Source: JAEUQQ01 sp963697285
Lineage (GTDB): Bacteria > Acidobacteriota > Vicinamibacteria > Vicinamibacterales > JAFNAJ01
DNA length: 64,000 bases
Assembly: GCA_963697285.1 (NCBI GenBank)
Contig: CAVONI010000011.1
Span: 806,001 to 870,000 of the forward strand
Direction: 5' to 3'
Below, in pieces: positions 8,173-16,924 of this stretch (positions within the stretch are counted from its first letter, which is position 1; every line of letters begins with the position of its first letter). Below the pieces are notes generated by a model, which searched no databases, was not told the origin of the DNA, and saw only the letters and a program-made list of their open reading frames with translations. Position numbers and translations under genes: made by a program.

Positions 8173-9033
8173 ATGCCTGCACCGGAACGCCAGATCAGCG
8201 CGCGCGATGTCATCCTCGAGATCGTGCACAACATGCGCGAGGGCATCGAACCGATGCTCTACTCGGCCATCGCGCCCGCCGTCTACCAGGTCTTCCTCCA
8301 TCCTGACGACTTCGAGCGGTTGCACCTTATCGCTCCTCGGCTGGTCGACGAAGCTCGCCGAGCGCTCGACGAGGAAGTCGAAAGCCTGAACGGCGGCTCG
8401 CGCCTCACTCCGGCCTGGCTGCACAGGCGCATCGCACGGACGCCGCGCGTCGAGCGTCCCGAAGACCAGTGGGTCATCCACCTCCAGGCCGACCCCGACG
8501 GCGAGCTGAAGCCGGGCCACGTGGCCGTCACGTCGGAACTGAGCCTTGCACCGCGTCAGCAGTTCGACGGCACCGAAACCAGGCGCGTCACGACCGTGAA
8601 CCGCGGCAGCGGCAGCGAGACGAGCCGCCAGACGGTGGCGGCGCCCGGTGCGCCTGGCACCGCGCGCACGCCGCTGGCCACGCTCACCTACAGCGACGAC
8701 GCGGGACCGCACTCGTTTTCCATCGACAAGGACCGCACGGTCATCGGCCGCGGCGGCCTCGGATACTGGGTGGATGTGAAACTGCAGGCGGCGCCCGACG
8801 TGTCACGCGAGCACCTGCGCATCAGGCGCGATCCCGACTCCGGGGTGTTCTTCGTCAAGGACCTGAGCTCTTACGGCACGACGCTCGACGGCACCGCCAT
8901 CCCGCGCAGCATCGAGGTCGTGGAGGGCACGAAGCGCGACCTCGACATCGAAGTGCCACTGCCCGATCGCGCGCGCCTCGTGCTGGCCGGCCTGCTCGTG
9001 ATCGAGTTCCAGCGCCACGGAGATCGTCGATGA
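8173..9033 (+). CDS. FhaA-like protein: DUF3662-type N-domain plus FHA domain
   Basis: 286 residues. Residues 1-125 resemble the FhaA N-terminal domain (DUF3662): VHNMREGIEPMLYSAIAPAVYQVFLHPDDF matches the family's L....G.F.......P.EI...L core. After a Gly/Ser/Thr linker, residues about 170-280 form an FHA phosphothreonine-binding domain with GRGGLGYWVDV, DVSREHLRIRR (the SxxH motif) and DLSSYGTTLDG (the N/S-x-GT motif). It would read Thr phosphorylation by the kinase two genes downstream and recruit partners to the cell-wall machinery. Its stop overlaps the PP2C start (ATGA), so the genes are translationally coupled. Confidence 0.8.
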   Translation: MPAPERQISARDVILEIVHNMREGIEPMLYSAIAPAVYQVFLHPDDFERLHLIAPRLVDEARRALDEEVESLNGGSRLTPAWLHRRIARTPRVERPEDQWVIHLQADPDGELKPGHVAVTSELSLAPRQQFDGTETRRVTTVNRGSGSETSRQTVAAPGAPGTARTPLATLTYSDDAGPHSFSIDKDRTVIGRGGLGYWVDVKLQAAPDVSREHLRIRRDPDSGVFFVKDLSSYGTTLDGTAIPRSIEVVEGTKRDLDIEVPLPDRARLVLAGLLVIEFQRHGDRR

Positions 9034-10682
9034 GGCGTGCCGCGGGCGCCACCCACGAGGGGCTCCAGCGCGATCAGAACGAAGACCGCCTCCTGGTCGA
9101 CACCGCGCGGGGGCTGTTCTGCGTGATCGACGGGGTCGGAGGGCACGCTGGCGGCGAGCGCGCTTCGCAAATCGCGCTCGACATGCTGACGACACGACTT
9201 GCGCGCGAGACGGGAACGCCCGTCGAGCGCCTGCGCGAGGCCATCGCCCTCGCCAACAACGCGATCTTCGAGGAAGCGCAACGCGACCCCACGCTGCAGG
9301 GGATGACGTGCGTGCTGACGGCAGCCATCGCCGACGGCCCCCACCTGACCATCGGACACGTCGGCGATACCCGCCTGTACAGGATTCGCAACGGTAGTAT
9401 CCAGAAGCTGACCCGCGATCACTCGCCGGTGGGCGAACGCGAGGACGCGGGCGACATCACGGAGGCCGAGGCCATGCGCCACCCTCGGCGCAACGAGGTC
9501 TACCGCGACGTGGGCGCACAGCCGCATGCCCCTGACGACGCCGACTTCGTCGACATCGTCGAGACGACCTTCGAACCCGATGCGGCGCTGGTGCTGTGCA
9601 GCGATGGGCTCAGCGACCAGGTCTCGTCGGTGTCCATCCGGCGCATCGTCGAGGCCCAGGCCGGGAATCCGGACGCCGCCGTGCAGGAACTGGTTCGCGC
9701 CGCCAACGATGCGGGCGGCAAAGACAACGTGACCGCCGTCCTCGTCACCGGTCCTGCCTTCGCCGCGACGGGGCGCACCAGGGCGCCGGCCGGCGCACAG
9801 GTGACGACCGGTGCCACCCCGCGCGCGCCCATGAACGCCTCGCTGCGGAACGCGCTGCTGGTCTGCGCCGGATTCATCCTCGGGCTCGCAGGCGCCGCCG
9901 GCGCGCTGTGGATGTTGCACCCCGAACTCCTGCGCGTGCCGCCCCCGACGATCGCGCAGGATGCCCCGGTACCGTCTCGCACGTGGCACGTGGGTCTCGA
10001 CGGCGAGGCCGATGCGGCGTCGATCGCTGACGCGCTGTCGCGTGCCAGGGCTGGTGACGTCATTCAACTCGCCGCAGGCGACTACCGCGAGCAGGTCGTC
10101 ATCCAGAAGGCCATCAGCATCGAGGGGCCCGGCGATGCCGTGATTCGTCCGCCACTCGGCGCCGCGACGCCGTGGACGGCCATCACCGTCAGCGACGCCA
10201 CGGGCGTCAGCCTGGCGGGGGTCACCATCACGGGTGCCAACCAGCAGCCTATCGCGACGGGACTGCTCGTCGAACGCGGAGACATCACGGTGCGCGACGT
10301 GAGCATCTCGGGCGCGACCGACGCGGCCATCATCGTCGGCGACGGGGCACGTGCCATGATCTCGACCGTCGCGGTCCACGACAACCCCGGCACCGGCATC
10401 CTGGCGCGGCGCGGATCGCATCTCGCGCTCCGGCACTCGAGCGTGCTCCGGAACGGCACGGTGCCTGGCCGCCTCAGGCCTGGCGTGCAGTTCGAGGACG
10501 GCGCCAGCGCCACGCTCGCCGGCAACGCGATCGGTGACAACGGCGCGGGCGCCGTCACGGGCCTTCCCCCCGAAGCCCTGGCTGCGCTCGCACGCGACAA
10601 CTTCGTGCGGCCACTCCCTCGCCAGCGTCCGCCGTCGCGGCCCACGCCCGCCGCGAGCGCCCCGGCGCTGCCCCGTCCATGA
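9030..10682 (+). CDS. PP2C-type Ser/Thr phosphatase with membrane helix and beta-helix ectodomain
   Basis: 550 residues from ATG at 9030. Residues 1-245 are a metal-dependent PP2C phosphatase: QNEDR, FCVIDGVGGHAGGE (metal ligand Asp34), HVGDTRLYRI, LCSDGLSD and KDNVTAVLV are all in order. A single transmembrane segment (about 272-290, LLVCAGFILGLAGAAGALW) leads to an exterior part that begins DAASIADALSRARAGDVIQLAAGDY and continues with repeated short beta strands, the pattern of a right-handed parallel beta-helix. In actinobacteria the equivalent PstP has only a short extracytoplasmic tail; here the ectodomain is about 250 residues and may bind glycan. Its stop overlaps the kinase start. Confidence 0.85.
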   Translation: MRRAAGATHEGLQRDQNEDRLLVDTARGLFCVIDGVGGHAGGERASQIALDMLTTRLARETGTPVERLREAIALANNAIFEEAQRDPTLQGMTCVLTAAIADGPHLTIGHVGDTRLYRIRNGSIQKLTRDHSPVGEREDAGDITEAEAMRHPRRNEVYRDVGAQPHAPDDADFVDIVETTFEPDAALVLCSDGLSDQVSSVSIRRIVEAQAGNPDAAVQELVRAANDAGGKDNVTAVLVTGPAFAATGRTRAPAGAQVTTGATPRAPMNASLRNALLVCAGFILGLAGAAGALWMLHPELLRVPPPTIAQDAPVPSRTWHVGLDGEADAASIADALSRARAGDVIQLAAGDYREQVVIQKAISIEGPGDAVIRPPLGAATPWTAITVSDATGVSLAGVTITGANQQPIATGLLVERGDITVRDVSISGATDAAIIVGDGARAMISTVAVHDNPGTGILARRGSHLALRHSSVLRNGTVPGRLRPGVQFEDGASATLAGNAIGDNGAGAVTGLPPEALAALARDNFVRPLPRQRPPSRPTPAASAPALPRP

Positions 10683-12631
10683 TGCTGTCGCTCGACCGGA
10701 TGTTCGCGGGCTACCGTCTCGAACGCCGCCTCGGCGGCGGCGGGATGGGCGAGGTGTACCTGGCCACCACGGAGGACGGCCGCGCGGTCGCGCTCAAGCT
10801 GATCGCCATCAGGGACGATGCCGATTCGCGTGACATCGTGGCGGCCGAGCGGGTCGGCGCGCAGTTGCAGCAGTCGTTCGGCGCGTCAGACCCGCACGTG
10901 CCGGCCGTGCACCGCGTGGGCGACGCCGACGGGTACTTCTTCATCGAGATGGAGTACATCGACGGCCACGACCTGGCGGAACTCATCGCGAGTGGCCTGC
11001 CGCCGGAACGAGCCGCGCGCATCGCCCGCGAGGTCGCGCAGTTCCTCGAGAAGGCACACAGCTTCAGTGCACGCGTGGACGGACGGGAATACGGCGCGCT
11101 CGTGCATGCCGACCTGAAGCCGAAGAACATCCGCCTGAACGAGAACGACACCGTGAAGGTGCTCGATTTCGGGATCTCGAAGGGGCTGTCGCTGACCGGG
11201 CGCCTCACGACGGCCGCGTTCGGCAGCCGCCTGTACATGTCGCCCGAGTGGCTCGACACGGGCCGCCTCGATCGACACGTCGATCTCTGGGCCCTCGGCG
11301 TCGTGCTGTACGAGATGCTCGCCGGCCACCTGCCGTTCAGGACCGAGAGCGCGCGGCAACTCGAGTTGCTCCTCCGCGAGGGTGCGCCACCGCTGCCCTT
11401 GCCCGCGACGTGTCCGGCCTCGCTGCAGCGGATCGTGCTCAAGACGCTCGCGCCCGCGTTGTCATCGCGTTACCAGACGGCGGCTGCACTCAAGGCCGAC
11501 CTCGACGCGTGGCTCGAAGGCCGCGCGACCGTTGCCGACGCCGAGTGGGCACAGGCTCTCGAAGCTCAGGCGACCCGCCGCACCTCGCGGCCTGCGACGG
11601 CTGACGAGCCCACGGAGGCCACCCGGCGCACCGTGACGTCACCGTCGCAGGCACACGAGGCAACGAGGCGAACGCTTCCGCCAGCAGGTGGTGCCACGAC
11701 GGCGACGGCGCCGGGGACGAGGGCCGGGGATGCGCCGGCGGTCTCGACCGGGTCGTCTGGGCGGCTGCGACCGTGGGCCGCGCGCGTCGCCGTGTTTCTC
11801 GTCATCGCGGTCGTGGTGAACGAGTATGCCGCGTGCCGCGCAGCCGGCGGCTTGCGTGCCGAGTTGCCCACCAGCGAGGCAAGCGGGCTCGATGCGGCCT
11901 GGGGTCGGTACGACGCGCTCCGTGCCCGCAGCGTGCTGGGCCTCGCACGATGGCAACTCGACACGCCGATGCGCGATGCGCTCGTCACGAACGCCGAGCG
12001 CGTCATCGACGACTTCAGGCACGACCGGCCCACGGTGCGCGAGCGGCAGTGGCAACAGGCGGGCGCGTGGCTCGCCCACGCGCTGCGCATCGATCCGGGG
12101 AACGCATCGCTGATGGCGCGCCTCCGCTACTGCGAGGCGCACCTCAAGCGAATTGACGGCGAGGCCCGCCTCCGCCTGTCGAAGCGTCAGGAGGCCGACC
12201 GGTTGCTGCACGACGCCGTCTCACGCTTCGAGCAGGCGGCGCGGCTCGACCGCGCGTGGCCGGATCCGTGGCTCGGCCTGCTGCGCACGTACATCTATGG
12301 ACTCGAGGATCCCGTCCGCGCCGTCGAGGCCCTGAACGAAGCGGAACGACGCGGCCATCGCGCGAGCCGGCGCGAGTTCATGCAGTTGGGCGAGGCGCAC
12401 TTCACACAGGCCGACCGCGCGCAGCGCGAGTGCGAACGTCTGCCGGCCGAACAGCAGTGCGGATGCCTCCAGCGCGTCGACGCCCTGTATCAGCAGTCCG
12501 CGTCGTGGTTCGAGCGCGCGACGGCCGACGCCGAGACGTCACGCGCGCTGCTGCGCGGGCACGACCGACGATTGGCAACCTCAACGAAGATGCAGGCGCT
12601 GGGGTGCACGGGCGCCAGTTTCAACGACTGA
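10679..12631 (+). CDS. Membrane Ser/Thr protein kinase with helical-repeat sensor
   Basis: 650 residues. The kinase domain (1-280) has the glycine loop LGGGGMGEVYLAT, Lys40, catalytic loop VHADLKPKN (Asp145, Asn150), DFG at 163-165 and MSPEW as the APE equivalent. The usual HRD arginine is Ala144, so this is a non-RD kinase unlikely to need classical activation-loop phosphorylation. A Thr/Arg-rich linker, likely the autophosphorylation and FHA docking region (several TRRT repeats), precedes one transmembrane helix near 365-385. The outer C-terminal 260 residues are alpha-helical and TPR-like, not the PASTA repeats of PknB. It overlaps the phosphatase by four bases and is followed after three bases by the FtsW-like gene. 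Confidence 0.88.
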   Translation: MMLSLDRMFAGYRLERRLGGGGMGEVYLATTEDGRAVALKLIAIRDDADSRDIVAAERVGAQLQQSFGASDPHVPAVHRVGDADGYFFIEMEYIDGHDLAELIASGLPPERAARIAREVAQFLEKAHSFSARVDGREYGALVHADLKPKNIRLNENDTVKVLDFGISKGLSLTGRLTTAAFGSRLYMSPEWLDTGRLDRHVDLWALGVVLYEMLAGHLPFRTESARQLELLLREGAPPLPLPATCPASLQRIVLKTLAPALSSRYQTAAALKADLDAWLEGRATVADAEWAQALEAQATRRTSRPATADEPTEATRRTVTSPSQAHEATRRTLPPAGGATTATAPGTRAGDAPAVSTGSSGRLRPWAARVAVFLVIAVVVNEYAACRAAGGLRAELPTSEASGLDAAWGRYDALRARSVLGLARWQLDTPMRDALVTNAERVIDDFRHDRPTVRERQWQQAGAWLAHALRIDPGNASLMARLRYCEAHLKRIDGEARLRLSKRQEADRLLHDAVSRFEQAARLDRAWPDPWLGLLRTYIYGLEDPVRAVEALNEAERRGHRASRREFMQLGEAHFTQADRAQRECERLPAEQQCGCLQRVDALYQQSASWFERATADAETSRALLRGHDRRLATSTKMQALGCTGASFND

Positions 12632-12634
12632 CCG

Positions 12635-14749
12635 ATGGCCCACACCTACTCCACTCCCGAATCACGCGCCCGGGCACGTCCCCGTGGCCAGGCCGCGCCG
12701 GCGCACATCGAACTCGCATTGCTCGTCGTGGCGGCCCTCGCCTTCGTGGTGGCGATGTGGAGCGTCCACGCCGCGAAGGCCCACGACATTGCCGACGCCA
12801 GCACGCGACTGTTGGCCGGGACGCTGGTCAATCTCAACACGGTCACGGCGGCAGAGGCGCTCGCGCCCCAGTTGACGGTGTTCCCGGACGCGCGGGAACG
12901 GCAGTTCGTCGCACGCGAGATCCTCGACTATGTCTCGGGCGGGGGCACCGGCCCGACGGCGCGGCGGGAACTTCCCAACGTCGGCGCCCTCACCCGCATC
13001 TCGGTGGAGTCGCGTCGAATCCGCGCAACACCTGGGCTCGCGACGCTGCAGGGGCGGTTGCGGGATGGACGCGACCGTGCGGAGGGCAGGGACCCGGACC
13101 GGTTGACGCTGTTCACGCCGTCGCAACTCGCGACAATCAAGCCCGCACTCGCGGTGCGGACGGCCTCCGATGTGCAGACGACGGTACGCTGGCACGTCGT
13201 CCTCGTCATCGCGGCGTTCCTGTTCGTCCACGGCGTGCGCCGCTGGCGGGGACTGTGCGGAGATCCGTACGTGCTGCCCGCCTTGCTGGCCCTGTCGGCG
13301 GTCGGGATGGCGATGATGGTGAGCCTGCGCGATCCGCTGCGCGACGTGATGCTGTTCGCGCCGTTCGCCCAGGGAGTGGCCGCAGGCGGGCTCGTGCTCC
13401 TCGCGGCCACGTTCGTCGATCTCGAGCGCTCGGTGCTGCCGCGCCTCAGCTACGTGCCGTTGGCCGCCGCCCTCGTGCTGTCGCTCCTGCTGGTCACGGT
13501 GGGCAGCGGCCCGACGGGCAGTGATGCGCGCGTCAACCTGTTCGGCGTCCAGCCCGTTGACGTCATCCGGTTACTGGTGACGCTGTTCCTCGCGGGGTAC
13601 TTCGCCCGCCGTTGGGAAGCGCTGCGCGAACTCGAAGACACCGGACGCGAGATGGGCGGCTGGTGGCGCACGCTGCGGCCACCACGCCGCCAGGACCTCA
13701 TCCCGGTCGCCGGGGGCATCGCGATCGTGCTCGTCGCGTTCTTCCTGCAGAAGGACCTTGGCCCGGCGTTGATGGTCGCGTGCGTCTTCCTCGCGATGTA
13801 CGGGGTGGCGCGCGGCCGATGGGCCATTGCGCTCGGGGGCCTGGCGTTGCTCGTGGGCGGCTTCGTGGCCGGCTACCTGCTGCACATCTCGTCGACCCTG
13901 ACCGCCCGCATCCAGATCTGGCAATCGCCATGGGACAACGGCGCACGCGGCGGTGACCAGGTGGCGCAGGCCTTGTGGGCGCTGGCGTCTGGCGGATGGG
14001 CCGGCAGCGGACTTGGCCACGGCATGCCGCAGATCGTGCCCGCGGCGCATACCGACCTGGTCATCGCCGCCATCGGCGAGGAACTCGGCTTCGTCGGCCT
14101 GCTCGCCGTCGCCCTCCTCTACGTCGTGATCGTGGCGCGGGGATTCCTCGTCGCGCGCCGCGCGCCGGGCGACTACTCGAGCCTGCTGGCGACGGGGCTC
14201 ACGCTCGGCATCGTGTTGCCTGCCCTGCTCATCGCGGGTGGGCTGCTGGGCATCGTGCCCCTCACCGGTGTCGTGACGCCGTTCCTCAGCTACGGCCGTT
14301 CGGCCCTCATCGCGAACTTCGCCGCCGTGGGGTTGTTGCTGTCGATCGCGGCCCGCGTCGACGCCCACGACCGAGACGTCGCCGTTCGCACCGGGCATCA
14401 CGCGCCTGGGCATGGCCTGCGCAGGAATGGCGGTCGTGCTGCTCGGCGTTGCCGCACGCACGCAGACCTGGAACGCCGAAGAGGTGGTCACCGCGGGCGC
14501 GCTGACGCGACAGGGCGACGGTCAGCGCCGCTACAGCTACAACCCGCGCCTGCTGGCCGTCGCCGACCTGATCGTGCGGGGCACCATCTACGATCGGCGC
14601 GGTGTGCCGCTGGCCACGAGTCGGCCCGACGTCCTCACCGCCGCAGCCGGGGCGCTGAGGAACGCAGGGGTTCAGGTGCCGGCCGACTGCGCCGCCCACG
14701 GGCAGCGCTGCTACCCGTTCGGCGGCGCGCTGTTCCACCTGCTCGGTGA
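12635..14749 (+). CDS. FtsW/RodA/SpoVE-family glycan polymerase (3' end frameshifted or fused)
   Basis: Polytopic SEDS peptidoglycan polymerase. After an N-terminal helix there is an unusual outer segment (about residues 40-185), then some ten helices with SEDS hallmarks: LQKDLGPALM, TARIQIWQSPWDNGARGGDQVAQ, GSGLGHG, IPAAHTDLV-like PAAHTDLVIAAIGEELGFVG, and VTPFLSYGRSALIANF near the end. Conserved sequence stops near 14360 (SIAARVDAHDRD). The literal ORF then runs another 113 codons as an Arg-rich, out-of-frame reading of the transpeptidase gene and so cannot be genuine. A single extra base near 14365-14400 would instead join the two genes into one 1131-residue SEDS-PBP protein. It acts with the next gene in wall synthesis. 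Confidence 0.8.
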   Translation: MAHTYSTPESRARARPRGQAAPAHIELALLVVAALAFVVAMWSVHAAKAHDIADASTRLLAGTLVNLNTVTAAEALAPQLTVFPDARERQFVAREILDYVSGGGTGPTARRELPNVGALTRISVESRRIRATPGLATLQGRLRDGRDRAEGRDPDRLTLFTPSQLATIKPALAVRTASDVQTTVRWHVVLVIAAFLFVHGVRRWRGLCGDPYVLPALLALSAVGMAMMVSLRDPLRDVMLFAPFAQGVAAGGLVLLAATFVDLERSVLPRLSYVPLAAALVLSLLLVTVGSGPTGSDARVNLFGVQPVDVIRLLVTLFLAGYFARRWEALRELEDTGREMGGWWRTLRPPRRQDLIPVAGGIAIVLVAFFLQKDLGPALMVACVFLAMYGVARGRWAIALGGLALLVGGFVAGYLLHISSTLTARIQIWQSPWDNGARGGDQVAQALWALASGGWAGSGLGHGMPQIVPAAHTDLVIAAIGEELGFVGLLAVALLYVVIVARGFLVARRAPGDYSSLLATGLTLGIVLPALLIAGGLLGIVPLTGVVTPFLSYGRSALIANFAAVGLLLSIAARVDAHDRDVAVRTGHHAPGHGLRRNGGRAARRCRTHADLERRRGGHRGRADATGRRSAPLQLQPAPAGRRRPDRAGHHLRSARCAAGHESARRPHRRSRGAEERRGSGAGRLRRPRAALLPVRRRAVPPAR

Positions 14750-16031
14750 CGCCGACACGCAGGTGAACTGGGCGGCGTCGAACACGTCGATGGTGGAACG
14801 CGATCGCGACACGTATCTGCGTGGCTACGACGACCAGGCGCGGAGCGTCGAGATCGTGGATCCTTCGAGCGGCGACCGCTCGCGCGCCGTCAGGCGCAAT
14901 CTCAAGGCGCTGCTGCCGCTGTGGCGGCACCGCGGCGATCCCGACCATCCGGAGGCGCAGGCGTTGCTGACGCAGTTGCGCGACGTCACGCTCACCGTCG
15001 ATGTCCGGCTGCAGCGTCGCGTCGCAGCCCTCCTGCGCGACCGTCTCGCGGCCGCCCGGCTGCGGCGCGGCGCCGTGGTCGTGGTCGATGCGACGACCGG
15101 CGCGCTGCTGGCGTCGGTCAGTTATCCATGGCCCGACGACGCACCGCGATCTTCGCGCATGGTGACTTCGTCGGACGACGACGCGGCTGACCGCCTCCTC
15201 GATCGTGCGCGCTACGGCGTGTATCCGCCTGGATCGACATTCAAGCTGGTGACCGCCACGGCGGTCCTGCGCAGCGAGCCGGCGCTCGCCGACGAGCCGC
15301 TGCTGTGCAAGCGCCTCGACGACGGGCGCGTCGGCAACGTCGTGGCCGGGTGGCGTCGTCCCGTGCGCGATGACGTGACCGATACCGTTCCGCACGGGAG
15401 CGTGACGCTCGACCGCGGGATCGTGCAGTCGTGCAACGCGTATTTCGCGCAGTTGGGCGCGCGCCTGGGTGCCGCCCGATTGCGTGAGTCGGCGACGCTC
15501 TTCGACATCAGCCTGACGCGGGGCAATGTGGCCGACCGGCTTCGCGACACGCTGCCGTTCGCATCGTATGGCCAGGGCGAGGTGCTCGCGACGCCGTTCC
15601 GGATGGCGCGCGTCGCCGCGGCGATCGCCGCCGACGGGGTGTTGGCACCCCCGCAGTTCTTCACCGGCGCGGTGCCGGCCGGCGAGACGCAATCGGTGCG
15701 GGTGATCGACGTCGCGGGCGCACGCCGGCTTGCGGATGCGATGCGCCAGGTCGTCGTCTCCGGAACGGGGCGTGGGCTGATGGCGCATCCCGAACTCGTG
15801 GCCGGCAAGACCGGCACGGCGGAAGTCGAGGGTGCACCGTCACACTCCTGGTTCGTCGGCTTCGCACCGTACGCCTCGGGGTCGAAGCGGATTGCGTTTG
15901 CGGTGATCCTCGAGAATGGTGGATACGGCGGACGCGCGGCAGCACCACTCGCGGCCGAGGTCGTGACCGCTGCGCGCGAGTTCGGCCTGCTCGGCGAGAC
16001 GAGGCACACCGAGAACGCTGAGACGCGTTGA
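14412..16031 (+). CDS. Penicillin-binding protein (class B transpeptidase), PbpA-like
   Basis: 539 residues from the first available ATG at 14412, which begins directly in a membrane helix (MACAGMAVVLLGVAA). Transpeptidase motifs are complete: PPGSTFKLV (SxxK, Ser near 274), QSCNAYF (SxN near 339) and AGKTGTAE (KTG near 466). RGTIYDRRGVPLA near residue 57 is the class B dimerisation-domain opening. It would cross-link peptidoglycan made by the preceding SEDS protein; the order kinase, SEDS, PBP matches actinobacterial rodA-pbpA neighbours. The frame is open and free of ATG, GTG and TTG codons for some distance upstream, which is why an in-frame fusion with the SEDS gene is suspected. Its function looks intact. 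Confidence 0.88.
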   Translation: MACAGMAVVLLGVAARTQTWNAEEVVTAGALTRQGDGQRRYSYNPRLLAVADLIVRGTIYDRRGVPLATSRPDVLTAAAGALRNAGVQVPADCAAHGQRCYPFGGALFHLLGDADTQVNWAASNTSMVERDRDTYLRGYDDQARSVEIVDPSSGDRSRAVRRNLKALLPLWRHRGDPDHPEAQALLTQLRDVTLTVDVRLQRRVAALLRDRLAAARLRRGAVVVVDATTGALLASVSYPWPDDAPRSSRMVTSSDDDAADRLLDRARYGVYPPGSTFKLVTATAVLRSEPALADEPLLCKRLDDGRVGNVVAGWRRPVRDDVTDTVPHGSVTLDRGIVQSCNAYFAQLGARLGAARLRESATLFDISLTRGNVADRLRDTLPFASYGQGEVLATPFRMARVAAAIAADGVLAPPQFFTGAVPAGETQSVRVIDVAGARRLADAMRQVVVSGTGRGLMAHPELVAGKTGTAEVEGAPSHSWFVGFAPYASGSKRIAFAVILENGGYGGRAAAPLAAEVVTAAREFGLLGETRHTENAETR

Positions 16032-16041
16032 GGACCTGACC

Positions 16042-16845
16042 GTGGCCATCCGCGACCGACTGCTCGACTTCGAACAACGACTCAAGCACCTCGCTGGCGA
16101 GCCCGCGCCGACCGAACCGCTCGAGATTCGGCAGGCGATCATCCAGGCGATCGTCGACCTCACCCATCCGGCTGGGCGTGGCCGCCGCGTGCTGCCGTTC
16201 GATCGGATCGACGTGGAGATCCTTGCGCCCGCCGCGGACGGACGGCGGGTCTTCGAGGCCGTGCTGGCCCGCGACGAAGGACTGGAGCGTGCGGTCACCC
16301 GGGCGCTGGCGACTGCGGGGTGCGAGGGCTCGGCGCCGTGCAGCATCGCGGTGCACTATCGCAAGCGCACCCCGTCGGGGTGGACGCCGGATCAGCGTTT
16401 CGCGGTGGCAGGGCGCGTCGAACCGCGAGTGCCGGCCGCCGTGCCGACCGACAGCCTTGCGCCGGCAGTGCTGCCGCTCGTCGTGCTCAAGGTGGTCAAG
16501 GGACGCGCGACGCGAAAGAGCGTGGAGGTCCGAGCCGAGCGGATCAACATCGGCCGGCACGAGGAGGTCACCGATCGCGACCGGCGTCTCGTGCGGCGCA
16601 ACCAGCTGGTGTTCGCCGAGGGCGAACCGCTCAGCGACACCGTGTCTCGTGCGCACGCCCACATCCGCTGCGCGCCCGGCGGCGAGTGCCGCCTGCGTGA
16701 CGACAACTCCGCCTACGGCACGCGTATCGTCCGCGCCGGCCAGACCATCGAGGTGCTGCCGACGAACACGCGTGGCGTCCGCCTGCAGCCGGGCGACGAA
16801 CTGCACCTCGGCCGCGCGATCGTCCGGTTCGACATCCTCGTGTAG
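16042..16845 (+). CDS. FHA domain protein
   Basis: 267 residues from GTG at 16042, with a GAGGAC ribosome site ten bases upstream. An N-terminal alpha/beta region (DRLLDFEQRLKHLAG; ILAPAADGRRVFEAVLARDEGLE) resembles the FhaA-type N-domain. The last 110 residues form an FHA domain with NIGRHEEVTDRDRRL, DTVSRAHAHIRC (SxxH), DDNSAYGTRI (N-S-x-Y-GT) and a final GDELHLGRAIVRF strand pair. It ends the kinase operon, so the operon contains two FHA readers, one at each end. A strong inverted repeat begins at its stop codon. Confidence 0.82.
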   Translation: MAIRDRLLDFEQRLKHLAGEPAPTEPLEIRQAIIQAIVDLTHPAGRGRRVLPFDRIDVEILAPAADGRRVFEAVLARDEGLERAVTRALATAGCEGSAPCSIAVHYRKRTPSGWTPDQRFAVAGRVEPRVPAAVPTDSLAPAVLPLVVLKVVKGRATRKSVEVRAERINIGRHEEVTDRDRRLVRRNQLVFAEGEPLSDTVSRAHAHIRCAPGGECRLRDDNSAYGTRIVRAGQTIEVLPTNTRGVRLQPGDELHLGRAIVRFDILV

Positions 16846-16899
16846 GGGCCGCGCCCCCGCACGCCAACCTCCCGGGCCGCGCAGGGGCGCGGCCCCTAC
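16842..16899 (+). terminator. Inverted repeat after the kinase/cell-wall operon
   Basis: GTAGGGGCCGCGCCCC (16842-16857, including the stop codon) pairs with GGGGCGCGGCCCCTAC (16884-16899) over 16 bp with a 26-base loop. The same GGCCGC...GCGGCCCC family recurs at 17596 and 29454, always just 3' of genes, so it is both a repeat family and a plausible terminator. There is no T run. Confidence 0.55.
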
Positions 16900-16924
16900 G
16901 CCGCATCCAGTGCATACTTCCGAC

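Noticed and set aside
14412..14749. Arg-rich C-terminal 113 residues of the FtsW-like ORF as a genuine domain
   Set aside because: It is an out-of-frame reading of the penicillin-binding protein gene, which has its own conserved motifs.
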